A DNA stretch of 55,056 nucleotides from Leyella stercorea (GTDB lineage Bacteria; Bacteroidota; Bacteroidia; Bacteroidales; Bacteroidaceae): contig NZ_JAHQUY010000010.1 of assembly GCF_019052365.1 (NCBI RefSeq), positions 1 to 55,056 of the forward strand, given 5' to 3'. Under the pieces are notes generated by a model. It searched no databases, was not told the DNA's origin, and was given only the letters and a program-made list of their open reading frames with translations. This document shows positions 1 through 8,610 of this stretch, one piece after another (positions within the stretch are counted from its first letter, which is position 1; each line of letters begins with the position of its first letter). The position numbers were made by a program, and so were the translations under genes.

Positions 1-159
1 AAAGGACTTCGGGCAGGTTTTTTATGCTCTTTGGAGTTTTAGCGGACAGCAATATATAAAAGTTAAGAATCGTGCAAACGTTCTTCTTTCAGCGCATTTA
101 GATGAACTTTAGAACAATTTGGAATGTTCTGCAAATATTTGGCGTGTTCTGCAATATCG

Positions 160-194
160 GTGTACATCATGCAAAAACATAGTATGATGTACAC
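160..194. repeat. Perfect 11-bp inverted repeat
   Basis: GTGTACATCAT at 160-170 is the exact reverse complement of ATGATGTACAC at 184-194, with a 13-base loop. There is no T-tract on either side, so it is not a classical terminator. It could be an operator or the edge of an old element. Confidence 0.5.
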
Positions 195-278
195 TTATTA
201 ATGCAAATTAAAATAATGTTAAAATAAAAGACAACCGTTGGAAGATTTTTTCGCATACGCTATATTAATAACAAAAAA

Positions 279-308
279 GGGTGCAGCAAACTATTGTCTG
301 CTACACCC
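279..308 (-). terminator. Rho-independent terminator of asnS
   Basis: Read on the minus strand, a 10-bp stem (GGGTGTAGCA / TGCTGCACCC, one G-T pair) with a 10-base loop is followed by a run of six T. It lies about 30 bases past the asnS stop codon. Confidence 0.8.
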
Positions 309-338
309 CCCATAAAGTTTATGGATGTGGAAATTGGT

Positions 339-1757
339 TTAGAATTCAGCACTCTTCGGAGTACGCGGGAACGGAATCACGTCGCGGATGTTCTGCATAC
401 CTGTTACGAAGAGTATGAGGCGCTCGAAGCCGAGGCCGAAGCCAGCGTGCGGACATGAACCGTACTTGCGTGTGTCGAGGTACCATGTCATATCCTTCAT
501 CGGGATGTTGCGCTCCTCAATCTCGTTCATTAGCTTGTCGTAGCTCTCCTCGCGTACAGAACCGCCGATGATCTCGCCGATCTGCGGGAAGAGAACGTCG
601 GTGCCCTGAACGGTCTGACCGCTCTTGCCGCCGAAGCCGCTCTCCTCAGCGTCTATCTTCATGTAGAACGCCTTGATAGCCTTCGGATAGTTGGTCATGA
701 TAACCGGCTTCTTGAAGTGCTCCTCAACGAGGAAACGCTCGTGCTCAGAAGCCAAGTCGTCGCCCCACTCGCATGGGAACTCGAACTTCTTGCCGTTCTG
801 TATAGCCTCCTGCAGGATGCGGATGCCCTCGGTGTAAGGCAGACGAACGAACTCGGAGTTGAGCACGCCCTCAAGACGTGCGATGAGGCCCTTGTCGATC
901 ATCTTGTTGAGGAACTCGAGGTCGTCCTTGCAGTGGTCGAGCGCCCAACGGATGCAATACTTGATGAAGTCTTCCTCAAGGTCCATGAGTCCGGCGAGGT
1001 CGAGGAATGCCACCTCAGGCTCTACCATCCAGAACTCAGCCAAGTGGCGCGGAGTGTTAGAGTTCTCTGCACGGAATGTCGGACCGAAGGTATAGATGGC
1101 TCCGAGCGCTGTGGCTCCGAGCTCGCCTTCGAGCTGTCCAGACACGGTGAGCGAAGTCTGCTTGCCGAAGAAATCGTCAGAGTAGTCGATCTTGCCGTCC
1201 TCTGTCTTCTTCAGGTTGTAGAGGTTCTTGGTCGTAACCTGGAACATCTGACCTGCACCCTCGCAGTCGCTTGCGGTGATGAGCGGAGTGTTGAAGTAGA
1301 AGTAACCGTGCTCGTGGAAGTAGGTGTGGATAGCCATCGCCATGTTGTGGCGTATGCGCATCACTGCACCGAATGTGTTGGTGCGCAGACGCAGGTGAGC
1401 GTACTGACGCATGTATTCGAACGACTGTCCCTTCTTCTGCATCGGGTAGTCGCTGCCGCAGAGTCCGTACACTTCGAGGCTCTCGCACTGTATCTCAGAT
1501 GTCTGACCCGCACCCTGGCTCTCTACGAGCGTACCTACTGCGCTGATGCAGGCACCGGTGGTGATCTGCTTCAGCATCTCGGCGTCGAACTTGGTGGGGT
1601 CTACCACGATCTGTATGTTCTTGATTGTAGAACCGTCGTTGAGCGCGATGAAGTCGACAGCCTTTGAACTGCGGTGAGTGCGCACCCAACCCTTTACGTT
1701 GATTTGGCTTCCGAAGTCGGTGCTACGGAGAGCGTCAATAACTTTTGTTCTTTCCAT
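339..1757 (-). CDS. asnS: Asparaginyl-tRNA synthetase
   Basis: Cytoplasmic class II aminoacyl-tRNA synthetase (472 aa) that charges tRNA-Asn with asparagine. An N-terminal OB-fold anticodon-binding domain (about residues 1-110) precedes the class IIb catalytic core. Motif 2 is visible as [15 protein letters not shown], and motif 3 as [15 protein letters not shown] near the C-terminus. The frame is open further upstream, but the start was placed at the ATG at 1757 ([10 protein letters not shown]), because upstream residues do not resemble the family and the length then matches normal AsnRS. It is the last gene of a minus-strand run purB-rluB-asnS, with an 84-base gap to rluB and a clear terminator after its stop. 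Confidence 0.95.
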   Translation of the reverse strand: MERTKVIDALRSTDFGSQINVKGWVRTHRSSKAVDFIALNDGSTIKNIQIVVDPTKFDAEMLKQITTGACISAVGTLVESQGAGQTSEIQCESLEVYGLCGSDYPMQKKGQSFEYMRQYAHLRLRTNTFGAVMRIRHNMAMAIHTYFHEHGYFYFNTPLITASDCEGAGQMFQVTTKNLYNLKKTEDGKIDYSDDFFGKQTSLTVSGQLEGELGATALGAIYTFGPTFRAENSNTPRHLAEFWMVEPEVAFLDLAGLMDLEEDFIKYCIRWALDHCKDDLEFLNKMIDKGLIARLEGVLNSEFVRLPYTEGIRILQEAIQNGKKFEFPCEWGDDLASEHERFLVEEHFKKPVIMTNYPKAIKAFYMKIDAEESGFGGKSGQTVQGTDVLFPQIGEIIGGSVREESYDKLMNEIEERNIPMKDMTWYLDTRKYGSCPHAGFGLGFERLILFVTGMQNIRDVIPFPRTPKSAEF

Positions 1758-1841
1758 TATATTGTTTAAGTTAAAAGGGTTGACATGGTGGGATGTTGTG
1801 TACACCATCTCAACACCTCACCACTTCAACCTGTTTATGTT

Positions 1842-3362
1842 TTACTCGAATGCTCCCATGCGCAGCATCTCCACTTCCTTCTCTGTGAGGAAACGCCAGT
1901 CGCCGCGGCGGAGGTTCTTCTTGGTGAGTCCTGCGAACTGCACGCGGTCGAGCTTAACGACGCGGTAGCCGAGGTGCTCGAAGATGCGGCGTACGATGCG
2001 GTTCTTGCCGCTGTGGATCTCGATGCCTACCTGGCTCTTGTCTGTGTCGCTTGCGTACTCGATAGCGTCTGCATGTATCTCGCCGTCCTCCAGCTCGATG
2101 CCCTGAGCAATTTGCTGCATGTCGTGAGCCGTTACGTTCTTGTCGAGGTATACGTGGTATACCTTCTTCTTCAGGAACTTCGGGTGTGTGAGCTTAGAAG
2201 CGAGGTCGCCGTCGTTGGTGAGCAGGAGCACGCCGGTTGTGTTGCGGTCGAGGCGTCCTACCGGGTAGATGCGCTCCGGGCACACGTTCTTCACGAGGTC
2301 CATCACGGTCTTACGCTGCTGCGGGTCGTCGCTTGTTGTCACGCAGTCCTTCGGTTTGTTGAGCAGCACGTACACCTTCTTCTCGAGTGTTACGGGCTGG
2401 TCGTGGAATTTTATCTCGTCTGTGCGCTTGATCTTGGTGCCGAGCTCGGTCACTACCTCTCCGTTCACAGTAACCACGCCTGCCTGGATGAACTCGTCAG
2501 CCTCACGGCGCGAGCAGATACCTGCGTTGGCGAGGAACTTGTTCAGACGAAGCGGTTCGTTCGGATCGTAGTTCTCCTCCTTGTACTCAATGCGCTTTTT
2601 CATGCTATACTTTGCGTTGGGGTCGTAGCCCGGTGTGCGCTGACGCTGCTGGTAGCCACCCTGATTGTAGCCGCCCTGCTGTCCGTAGCCGCCGCGGTTG
2701 TAGCCGCCGCGCTGCTGACCGTAGCCGCCCTGCTGTCCGTAACCGCCGCGCTGCTGGTAGCCGCCCTGCTGTCCGTAGCCGCCGCGCTGCTGATAGCCGC
2801 CCTGCTGGCGCTGTCCGTAGCCGCCGCGCTGCTGGTAGCCGCCCTGCTGACGTGGCTGATAGCCACCCTGCTGCTGTTCGCCGTCCTGGTTGTAGCGCGG
2901 ACGATAGCCGCCATGCTGACGTGGCTGGTAGCCGCCCTGCTGCTGCTCGCCGTCCTGGTTGTAGCGCGGACGATAGCCGCCCTGCTGACGTGGCTGGTAG
3001 CCGCCTTGCTGCTGCTCGCCGTCCTGATTGTAGCGCGGACGATAGCCGCCCTGCTGACGTGGCTGATAGCCGCCGCGCTGCTGATAACCGCCCTGACGTG
3101 GCTGGTATCCGCCCTGACGTGGCTGGTAGCCACCCTGCTGCTGAGCGCCGAGGCCAGATCCGAAACCTTCCGGACGGAAACCGCCGTCCTCGCTCTGTGT
3201 TGAAGCCGAAGCCGAGTGCTGTGTGTGAATACGCGGGCGACGTCCCGTCACGCTGCGATACTCTTTCTGATAGTTTCCTGCGGCACGGCCGTAGCTCTCG
3301 CTATTGCCAGTAGTCTGATCCGCTGTGTTCTGTTCCTGATTCTTTACGTTTTCTGAATCCAT
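1842..3362 (-). CDS. rRNA pseudouridine synthase with long Q/G/Y-rich N-terminus
   Basis: RsuA/RluB/RluE-type pseudouridine synthase (506 aa), probably modifying 23S rRNA. The enzyme part is the C-terminal half: an S4 RNA-binding domain beginning LRLNKFLANAG (about residue 270), then the catalytic domain with the signature VGRLDRNTTGVLLLTNDG, whose Asp is the nucleophile. The first ~260 residues are not enzyme but a low-complexity tail of GGYQPRQ, GGYQQR and RPRYNQDGEQQ units, including three copies of a 23-residue repeat. Such RGG/QGGY tails are common in Bacteroidetes homologues and may bind RNA or phase-separate (inference). Which member (RluB, RluE or RluF) it is cannot be decided here, so no symbol is given. 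Same strand and close spacing suggest cotranscription with purB and asnS. Confidence 0.92.
   Translation of the reverse strand: MDSENVKNQEQNTADQTTGNSESYGRAAGNYQKEYRSVTGRRPRIHTQHSASASTQSEDGGFRPEGFGSGLGAQQQGGYQPRQGGYQPRQGGYQQRGGYQPRQQGGYRPRYNQDGEQQQGGYQPRQQGGYRPRYNQDGEQQQGGYQPRQHGGYRPRYNQDGEQQQGGYQPRQQGGYQQRGGYGQRQQGGYQQRGGYGQQGGYQQRGGYGQQGGYGQQRGGYNRGGYGQQGGYNQGGYQQRQRTPGYDPNAKYSMKKRIEYKEENYDPNEPLRLNKFLANAGICSRREADEFIQAGVVTVNGEVVTELGTKIKRTDEIKFHDQPVTLEKKVYVLLNKPKDCVTTSDDPQQRKTVMDLVKNVCPERIYPVGRLDRNTTGVLLLTNDGDLASKLTHPKFLKKKVYHVYLDKNVTAHDMQQIAQGIELEDGEIHADAIEYASDTDKSQVGIEIHSGKNRIVRRIFEHLGYRVVKLDRVQFAGLTKKNLRRGDWRFLTEKEVEMLRMGAFE
2879..3085 (-). repeat. 69-bp in-frame tandem repeat inside the pseudouridine synthase gene
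   Basis: Three near-identical 69-bp units start at about 2879, 2948 and 3017 (23 codons each) and encode RPRYNQDGEQQQGGYQPRQ-type segments. The period keeps the frame, so copy-number changes would lengthen or shorten the tail without destroying the enzyme. Shorter GGYQQR units continue on the low-coordinate side. Confidence 0.85.
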
Positions 3363-3437
3363 AATTGCTTATTTGGTTTTATTGTTTATGTATATAGCCT
3401 CACGGCTAATGTCTAATTATATCTTGTTGTATCTTGC

Positions 3438-4784
3438 TTAGATGCCGGTGTAGTTCATCGGCGTGATAGCCATCAGTTCCGCCTTCACAGCGTCGCTCAC
3501 GTTGAGAGTCTGGATGAACTCGTGGATGGTCTCCTCGGTCATGTGCTTGTTGGTGCGTGTGAGCGCCTTCAGAGCCTCGTACGGATGCGGGTATGCCTCA
3601 CGACGGAGGATGGTCTGGATGGCTTCTGCCACTACTGCCCATGTGTCGTTGAGGTCTTCCTTGAGCTTCTCCTCGTTGAGGATGAGCTTGCGCAGACCCT
3701 TGAGTGTGCTCTCGATAGCAATTACGCCGTGGCCGAACGGTACGCCTACGTTGCGCAGAACGGTAGAGTCGGTGAGGTCGCGCTGCAGACGGCTCACGGG
3801 GAGCTTCTGTGCGAGGAACTGCAGAACGGCGTTAGCCATGCCGAGGTTGCCCTCAGAGTTCTCGAAGTCGATGGGGTTCACCTTGTGCGGCATTGCCGAC
3901 GAGCCTACTTCGCCTGCCTTGATCTTCTGCTTGAAGTACTCCATAGAGATGTACATCCAGAAGTCGCGGTCGAGGTCGATGATGATTGTGTTGATGCGGC
4001 GCATTGCGTCGAACACAGAACCGAGGCAGTCGTAGTTGGAGATCTGTGTAGTGAACTGCTCGCGCTCCAGTCCGAGCTTCTCGCTCACGAAGCGGTTGCC
4101 GAACGCCTTCCAGTCGTACTCGGGGTAGGCTACGTGGTGAGCGTTGTAGTTGCCGGTAGCACCGCCGAACTTAGCGGTGAGGCGGCACTCCTTCAGCTGG
4201 CGCAGCTGCTCCTCAAGACGGTATACGAACACCATCACCTCCTTGCCCAAACGTGTAGGCGAAGCGGGCTGTCCGTGTGTCTTTGCGAGCATAGGCACTG
4301 CTGCCCACTCCTCTGCATACTGGCGGAGCTGTGCGATGAGCTCCTCGCAGAGCGGGTAGTAGAACTGCTCGAGCGCCTCCTTGATAGAGAGGGGCACTGA
4401 TGTATTGTTGATGTCCTGCGAAGTGAGTCCGAAGTGGATGAACTCCTTGTAAGCGTCGAGTCCGCCGATGCGGTCGAACTCCTCCTTTATGAAGTATTCC
4501 ACAGCCTTCACGTCGTGGTTAGTTACTTTCTCGATGTCCTTCACGCGCTGTGCTTCCTCTTCGCCGAAGTTGCGGTAGATGTCGCGCAGCTGGTCGAAGA
4601 GCTGATGGTCGAACGAAGCGAGCTGCGGCAATGGCAACTCACAAAGCGTGATGAAGTATTCGATTTCCACACGTACGCGGTAGCGTATCAGTGCATACTC
4701 TGAGAAGTAGTCGGCAAGGCGCTCGGTCTTGCCACGATAACGGCCGTCAATCGGCGAGATGGCTGTCAGCAAATCAAGTTTCAT
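3438..4784 (-). CDS. purB: Adenylosuccinate lyase
   Basis: Cytoplasmic purine enzyme (448 aa) that cleaves SAICAR to AICAR and adenylosuccinate to AMP, releasing fumarate both times. It belongs to the fumarase/aspartase superfamily, and the signature loop is visible as GSSAMPHKVNP around residue 295. The N-terminus LTAISPIDGRYRGKT is typical of the E. coli-like long PurB group, and the length fits. A -7 type promoter box (TAATTTTG on the minus strand) lies at 4823-4830, about 40 bases before the ATG. It is the first gene of the purB-rluB-asnS run. Confidence 0.96.
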   Translation of the reverse strand: MKLDLLTAISPIDGRYRGKTERLADYFSEYALIRYRVRVEIEYFITLCELPLPQLASFDHQLFDQLRDIYRNFGEEEAQRVKDIEKVTNHDVKAVEYFIKEEFDRIGGLDAYKEFIHFGLTSQDINNTSVPLSIKEALEQFYYPLCEELIAQLRQYAEEWAAVPMLAKTHGQPASPTRLGKEVMVFVYRLEEQLRQLKECRLTAKFGGATGNYNAHHVAYPEYDWKAFGNRFVSEKLGLEREQFTTQISNYDCLGSVFDAMRRINTIIIDLDRDFWMYISMEYFKQKIKAGEVGSSAMPHKVNPIDFENSEGNLGMANAVLQFLAQKLPVSRLQRDLTDSTVLRNVGVPFGHGVIAIESTLKGLRKLILNEEKLKEDLNDTWAVVAEAIQTILRREAYPHPYEALKALTRTNKHMTEETIHEFIQTLNVSDAVKAELMAITPMNYTGI

Positions 4785-4822
4785 AATTGGCTATTATATA
4801 TAATTATGTGTAATTACGGGTG

Positions 4823-4830
4823 CAAAATTA
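4823..4830 (-). promoter_or_regulatory. Probable -7 box of purB promoter
   Basis: TAATTTTG on the minus strand fits the Bacteroidetes -7 consensus TAnnTTTG and is followed by a short leader. No clear -33 TTTG is seen at 19-21 bases upstream. Confidence 0.5.
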
Positions 4831-4916
4831 CAAATAAGTTTTTATTTGTGTGTTGTTTTTATGTGAAATTATGTGATTTTGTTTTCGCGTGTATACGATT
4901 TTTGTGTATAAACAAA

Positions 4917-4947
4917 AAAGCGAACAAGTTGAAAACCTGTTCGCTTT
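4917..4947 (-). terminator. Terminator after tRNA-Val
   Basis: Minus-strand hairpin AAAGCGAACA / TGTTCGCTTT followed by T residues, immediately downstream of the tRNA-Val 3' end. Confidence 0.8.
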
Positions 4948-4950
4948 ATG

Positions 4951-5025
4951 TGGGCGTTGACGGATTCGAACCGCCGACCCTCTGCTTGTAAGGCAGATGC
5001 TCTAAACCAGCTGAGCTAAACGCCC
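4951..5025 (-). tRNA. tRNA-Val (anticodon UAC)
   Basis: The minus strand folds into a full cloverleaf: acceptor GGGCGTT/AACGCCC, D-arm with AGCTGGTTTA, anticodon stem TCTGC/GCAGA with loop CTTACAA (anticodon TAC), and a T-arm containing GGTTCGAATCC. The discriminator is A. The CCA end is not encoded. Confidence 0.96.
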
Positions 5026-5166
5026 TTGCTTTGCAATTGCTTTGTTCTTGAAAGCGAGTGCAAAGTTATTGCATTTTTCTGTAACCGCAAAATGTTTTGC
5101 GGAGATTTTTTCGTTTTTGGTCGAAAAACGCTTGTTTTTAACGTTCTGTAACTAAAATCGGCGCTT

Positions 5167-6282
5167 TTAGTTGCGTTTCGAGGTGATGCCGCCGTTCTTG
5201 GTGAGCGTGAGCGTCGACTTCTGCAGCTGTCGCGAGTTATGGTCGAAGATGAGATTCGGGTTGAATCGGCGTCCTTTGAACACGGTTTCGAAGTGGAGGT
5301 GTTCGGTTGTGGCGCGTCCGGTGCGTCCGGTGAGACCTATCACCTGACCGGCTTTCACCTTGTCGCCCACCTTCACGAGGTTTTTCGACTGGTGAGAGTA
5401 GAGCGTCTCCAGTCCGTTGGCGTGCTTGACGACGATGCAGAGTCCGTAGCCGTAGTGAGAGTTGGAGCGTGTCACCACGCCGTCGAATGCTGCCACTATC
5501 TCGTCGTTCGGTTTCGTCTTTAGGTCTACGCCGCTGTGTCGGCGCTTGCCTCCGTAGGGGCTTATCACCTTGGCTCCAGGCAACGGATACGCCCAGCTGC
5601 CTTTCTTCATCTTCTCGAGGTTCCACTTGTAGGTTTGCTTCTTCTCGAACACGTCCTCGGTTGTGAAGTTGGGGTTCTCGTCGAGGTCTACCTTCTCGCC
5701 CACGGTCGACACGTTGATGTACGAGCTGTGCTTCTCGCAGAGCAGTGTGTGGCGGTGCAGTCGGTGGCTGTTTATGCTGAACACGGCAGCGGGGTTGATG
5801 CGCTTGCCGTCGATCATGATAGAGAAGTCGCAGTAGAACTTGCCGTCGCGGTGTCCGACGATGGCGATGGTCTGTCCGGCGCGTACGTGCTGTCCCACCT
5901 CAACCATGTTCTCGGCGTTGTTGGCGTATACGGTCTCCAGTCCGTTGCGGTGGCGTATCACTATCACGTAGCCCATGTCCTGGTGCTTGCGTGCGAGACG
6001 CACCGTTCCGTCGAACATCGCCTTTACGTTGTCGCCGTCCTTGGTGTCTATCTGCACTACGTCGTTCTTGCGCATCGTGGCTTTGCCCACGGGCAGCGGA
6101 AACGAGTATTCGTTGGGTTTGAGCAGACCGAGGTCGATGCTGAACGCATCGGAGCGGTTGAAGAGTCCGGGTGTTGATATGCTGATCTGCTGCTGTTCGG
6201 CAGCAGTGAACTGATGCTTTACGGGTGTTGCCGACACGAGGGTGAGTGTGGCTATGGCTAATAGTAGTTTCTTTATTCGCAT
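5167..6282 (-). CDS. M23 (LytM) family peptidase with duplicated, partly degenerate domains
   Basis: Exported peptidoglycan hydrolase-like protein (371 aa) with an N-terminal signal peptide (MRIKKLLLAIATLTLVSA). The C-terminal LytM domain (about 230-350) keeps the zinc and catalytic residues: H249 and D253 in RHSGVD, H296 in ETLYSH, and H328/H330 in EHLHFE. A first LytM-like domain (about 60-170) is similar in its beta-strand pattern (RHRNGLETVYANNAENMVEV) but lacks the HxxxD and HxH motifs, so it should be catalytically dead and may regulate or bind. It follows pgeF on the same strand after a 98-base gap that holds a 22-bp repeat array. Confidence 0.88.
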   Translation of the reverse strand: MRIKKLLLAIATLTLVSATPVKHQFTAAEQQQISISTPGLFNRSDAFSIDLGLLKPNEYSFPLPVGKATMRKNDVVQIDTKDGDNVKAMFDGTVRLARKHQDMGYVIVIRHRNGLETVYANNAENMVEVGQHVRAGQTIAIVGHRDGKFYCDFSIMIDGKRINPAAVFSINSHRLHRHTLLCEKHSSYINVSTVGEKVDLDENPNFTTEDVFEKKQTYKWNLEKMKKGSWAYPLPGAKVISPYGGKRRHSGVDLKTKPNDEIVAAFDGVVTRSNSHYGYGLCIVVKHANGLETLYSHQSKNLVKVGDKVKAGQVIGLTGRTGRATTEHLHFETVFKGRRFNPNLIFDHNSRQLQKSTLTLTKNGGITSKRN

Positions 6283-6312
6283 TATTGTTTGTTTGATTAG
6301 TCTTCTTCAAAA

Positions 6313-6381
6313 GTTGCGTGCGCCGACCGGTGCGGATGTCCGTATCGTTCGGCGCGCGTGTCCGTATTGTTCGGCGCGGAC
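6313..6381. repeat. 22-bp period tandem array 1
   Basis: Two full 22-bp units (6330-6351 and 6352-6373, e.g. GCGGATGTCCGTATCGTTCG) plus partial units on both sides. The array abuts the stop codon of pgeF. Nearly the same unit recurs at 43266-43320. Confidence 0.75.
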
Positions 6382-7208
6382 TATAATATAATGCCCGAAT
6401 AGATGCGTCCCGACTCGGTGCCGAGGCGTCGTGCCGAGAAGTATTCGTCTACGCTGTCGTATGTGCAGACGTCGCTTTCGAGGATATTCTCATCAGCCAC
6501 GCCGGCGTGCTCGAGCAGCTGTCGGTTGGCGAGTTTCAGGTCGATGTGCCATTTCTTCTCGAACAGCTTAGACGGGTCTGCGGCGTCGGGGTTGCGCTTT
6601 ATCTCCTGCTGTGCGAGCGTCGGCATGTCGAAGGCAGCCTCTTCGAAAGCGGCGTACACCTCGTCGCCAACTTCGAAGTTCTTCCTGGATATGCCCGGTC
6701 CGATTACGGCTTTCAGCTTCTTCGGGTCGGTCTTGTAGGCGATGCTCATGTCGGCTATCGCCTTGCCCACGATGCGTGCCAGCGTACCGCGCCATCCGGC
6801 GTGAACGGCTGCTGCGGCGTGGTGCTCCTCGTCGTAGAGCAGTACGGGTATGCAGTCGGCTGTCGACACTCCGATGCACACGCCCTTTACGTCGGTGAGC
6901 AGCGCGTCGACGCCTTCGAGCAGCTTCTGGCGTATCTGCTCGGGCTGGATGCAGAACTCCTTGCCTATGATGCGTGTCTCGGTGCCGTGTGTCTGGTGGG
7001 GCAGAATGATGCGGTCGGCGTCTACGCCCAGCTCCTCAGCCAGCAGCGTGCGGTTGGCAGCCACGTGCTCGGGCTTGTCGCCGCAGTAGGGGTTGATGTT
7101 CAGCGAGGCGTGGTTGCCCTCGCTGGTTCCGCCGTGGCGTGTGGTTGAAAAAGCGCACACGCCGTCGGCTATATTATAATATGTAAGGCGCAGCGCGGTG
7201 TTACTCAT
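6381..7208 (-). CDS. pgeF: Peptidoglycan editing factor PgeF / YfiH family
   Basis: Multicopper polyphenol oxidase-like (DUF152) protein of 275 aa. Characterised homologues are cytoplasmic purine nucleoside phosphorylase/adenosine deaminase-type enzymes, and in E. coli PgeF hydrolyses misincorporated L-Ser from UDP-MurNAc-peptide. Family motifs are visible: [31 protein letters not shown] and [11 protein letters not shown], with the Cys/His metal-site residues. The start was placed at the ATG at 7208, which overlaps the end of obgE by 8 bases, so the two genes are translationally linked. Upstream in-frame codons do not fit the family. Confidence 0.9.
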   Translation of the reverse strand: MSNTALRLTYYNIADGVCAFSTTRHGGTSEGNHASLNINPYCGDKPEHVAANRTLLAEELGVDADRIILPHQTHGTETRIIGKEFCIQPEQIRQKLLEGVDALLTDVKGVCIGVSTADCIPVLLYDEEHHAAAAVHAGWRGTLARIVGKAIADMSIAYKTDPKKLKAVIGPGISRKNFEVGDEVYAAFEEAAFDMPTLAQQEIKRNPDAADPSKLFEKKWHIDLKLANRQLLEHAGVADENILESDVCTYDSVDEYFSARRLGTESGRIYSGIIL

Positions 7209-8388
7209 TGTCTGCCTCCTCTTCGTATTCAAAGTCGTCGAGGTCTTCCACGTCGTCAACGTCCTCGATGTCGTCGTCGTCGATGTAGATAATATCGTCC
7301 TCGCCCTCCGCCTTCATTTCTGCCATGAAGCGTGTCATGTCCTTGTCGCGGTGTACGAGTGTGTCCTCGGCTGTGATGTTCTGCAGCTTGTTGCTCTCCG
7401 AGTTGAGTTCCTGCCACAACGTGTCCTTCAGTTCCTGGATGCCGAGTCCGGTAACAGAGGAGATGAACACTACGGGGAGGTCGTCTGGCAGCGTCTCGCG
7501 CAGCATGTCCATGAGTTCGTCGTCGAGCAGGTCGCACTTCGTCACGGCCAATACGCGGTGCTTGTCGAGCATCTCGGGGTTGAACTTCTCAAGCTCGTTC
7601 TTCAGCAGTTCGTATTCGCGCTTGATGTCGTCGGTGTCGCCCGGCACCATGAAGAGCAGCAGCGAGTTGCGCTCGATGTGGCGCAGGAAGCGCAGACCGA
7701 GTCCCTTGCCTTCGCTTGCTCCCTCGATGATTCCCGGGATGTCTGCCATCACGAACGACTTGTGGTCGCGGTAGTCGACGATGCCGAGCGACGGTTCGAG
7801 TGTGGTGAACGGGTAGTTGGCAATCTTCGGGCGTGCGCTCGACACGGCTGAGAGCAGTGTCGACTTGCCTGCGTTTGGAAGGCCCACAAGACCTACGTCG
7901 GCGAGCAGCTTCAGCTCGAGGATGATGGTCATCTCCTCCATCGGTTCGCCCGGCTGAGCATAGCGCGGGCACTGGTTGGTAGCTGAGCGGAACTGGAAGT
8001 TGCCGAGTCCGCCTCTGCCGCCCTTGAGCAGCAGCACTTCCTGTCCGTCGTGCATCACGTCGCATACGTACTTGCCCGTCTCGGCGTCGTATACCACCGT
8101 TCCGCACGGCACGTCGATGTATATGTCCTGACCGTCCTTGCCGTGACACTTGTCGCGACCGCCGTTGCCTCCGTGCTCGGCGAAGACGTGGCGCTGGAAC
8201 TTAAGGTGGAGCAGCGTCCAGTAGTTGTGGTTGCCGCGCAGGTAGATGCTGCCGCCGTGTCCGCCGTCGCCGCCGTCGGGTCCGCCGTTGGGGTTATACT
8301 TCACGTGACGGAGGTGCATAGAGCCTCTGCCGCCCTTGCCCGAGCGACAATATATCTTTACATAGTCTACGAAATTAGATTCTGCCAT
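7201..8388 (-). CDS. obgE: Obg family GTPase
   Basis: Essential ribosome-assembly and stringent-response GTPase (395 aa). The N-terminal glycine-rich Obg fold (about 1-160: [29 protein letters not shown]) is followed by the G domain with P-loop GLPNAGKS, switch [10 protein letters not shown] and NKxD-equivalent TKCDLLDD. The C-terminus is a very acidic tail ([16 protein letters not shown]) in place of a folded OCT domain. A -7 box TAACTTTG lies upstream at 8458-8465. It overlaps pgeF at its 3' end. Confidence 0.96.
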   Translation of the reverse strand: MAESNFVDYVKIYCRSGKGGRGSMHLRHVKYNPNGGPDGGDGGHGGSIYLRGNHNYWTLLHLKFQRHVFAEHGGNGGRDKCHGKDGQDIYIDVPCGTVVYDAETGKYVCDVMHDGQEVLLLKGGRGGLGNFQFRSATNQCPRYAQPGEPMEEMTIILELKLLADVGLVGLPNAGKSTLLSAVSSARPKIANYPFTTLEPSLGIVDYRDHKSFVMADIPGIIEGASEGKGLGLRFLRHIERNSLLLFMVPGDTDDIKREYELLKNELEKFNPEMLDKHRVLAVTKCDLLDDELMDMLRETLPDDLPVVFISSVTGLGIQELKDTLWQELNSESNKLQNITAEDTLVHRDKDMTRFMAEMKAEGEDDIIYIDDDDIEDVDDVEDLDDFEYEEEADNE

Positions 8389-8457
8389 TGTCTGTATTTA
8401 TGCTTTATAGATGAATAAAAAGGACAACTATCAATCAATCAATAGATTGACAACTTG

Positions 8458-8465
8458 CAAAGTTA
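8458..8465 (-). promoter_or_regulatory. Probable -7 box of obgE promoter
   Basis: TAACTTTG on the minus strand, 69 bases upstream of the obgE ATG, matches the Bacteroidetes TAnnTTTG box exactly. No good -33 element is evident. Confidence 0.55.
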
Positions 8466-8561
8466 CGGAAAATATCGCAGAATAAGGCATACCTGCACCA
8501 AGTTTTTGCAGGTACGGCTGTATATAAATGAAGTTTTTATGAGTTTGGGGGCGAAATAGTA

Positions 8562-8602
8562 GCAACTTGTCAGCTTGAATCAATGGCAAGCTGACAAGTT
8601 GC
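8562..8602 (-). terminator. Long hairpin after the sugar transporter
   Basis: Perfect 16-bp inverted repeat (8562-8577 with 8587-8602; GCAACTTGTCAGCTTG and its complement) with a 9-base loop, just past the transporter stop codon. There is no T-tract, so its role as a terminator is inferred from position. Confidence 0.6.
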
Positions 8603-8610
8603 AGAATGTC

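Larger units (their letters stand above)
1..338. other. Intergenic region with palindrome and terminator
   Basis: No convincing gene is seen here. It contains a perfect 11-bp inverted repeat (160-170 with 184-194), two imperfect direct copies of a motif around TGTTCTGCAA (about 131-157), and the asnS terminator at 279-308. Any promoter or gene to the left lies outside the window. Confidence 0.6.

Noticed and set aside
1785..3203. 472-codon plus-strand frame opposite the pseudouridine synthase gene
   Set aside because: It reads as Leu/Ala/Val repeats that mirror the QGGY repeats on the other strand; the minus-strand protein has clear S4 and catalytic motifs.
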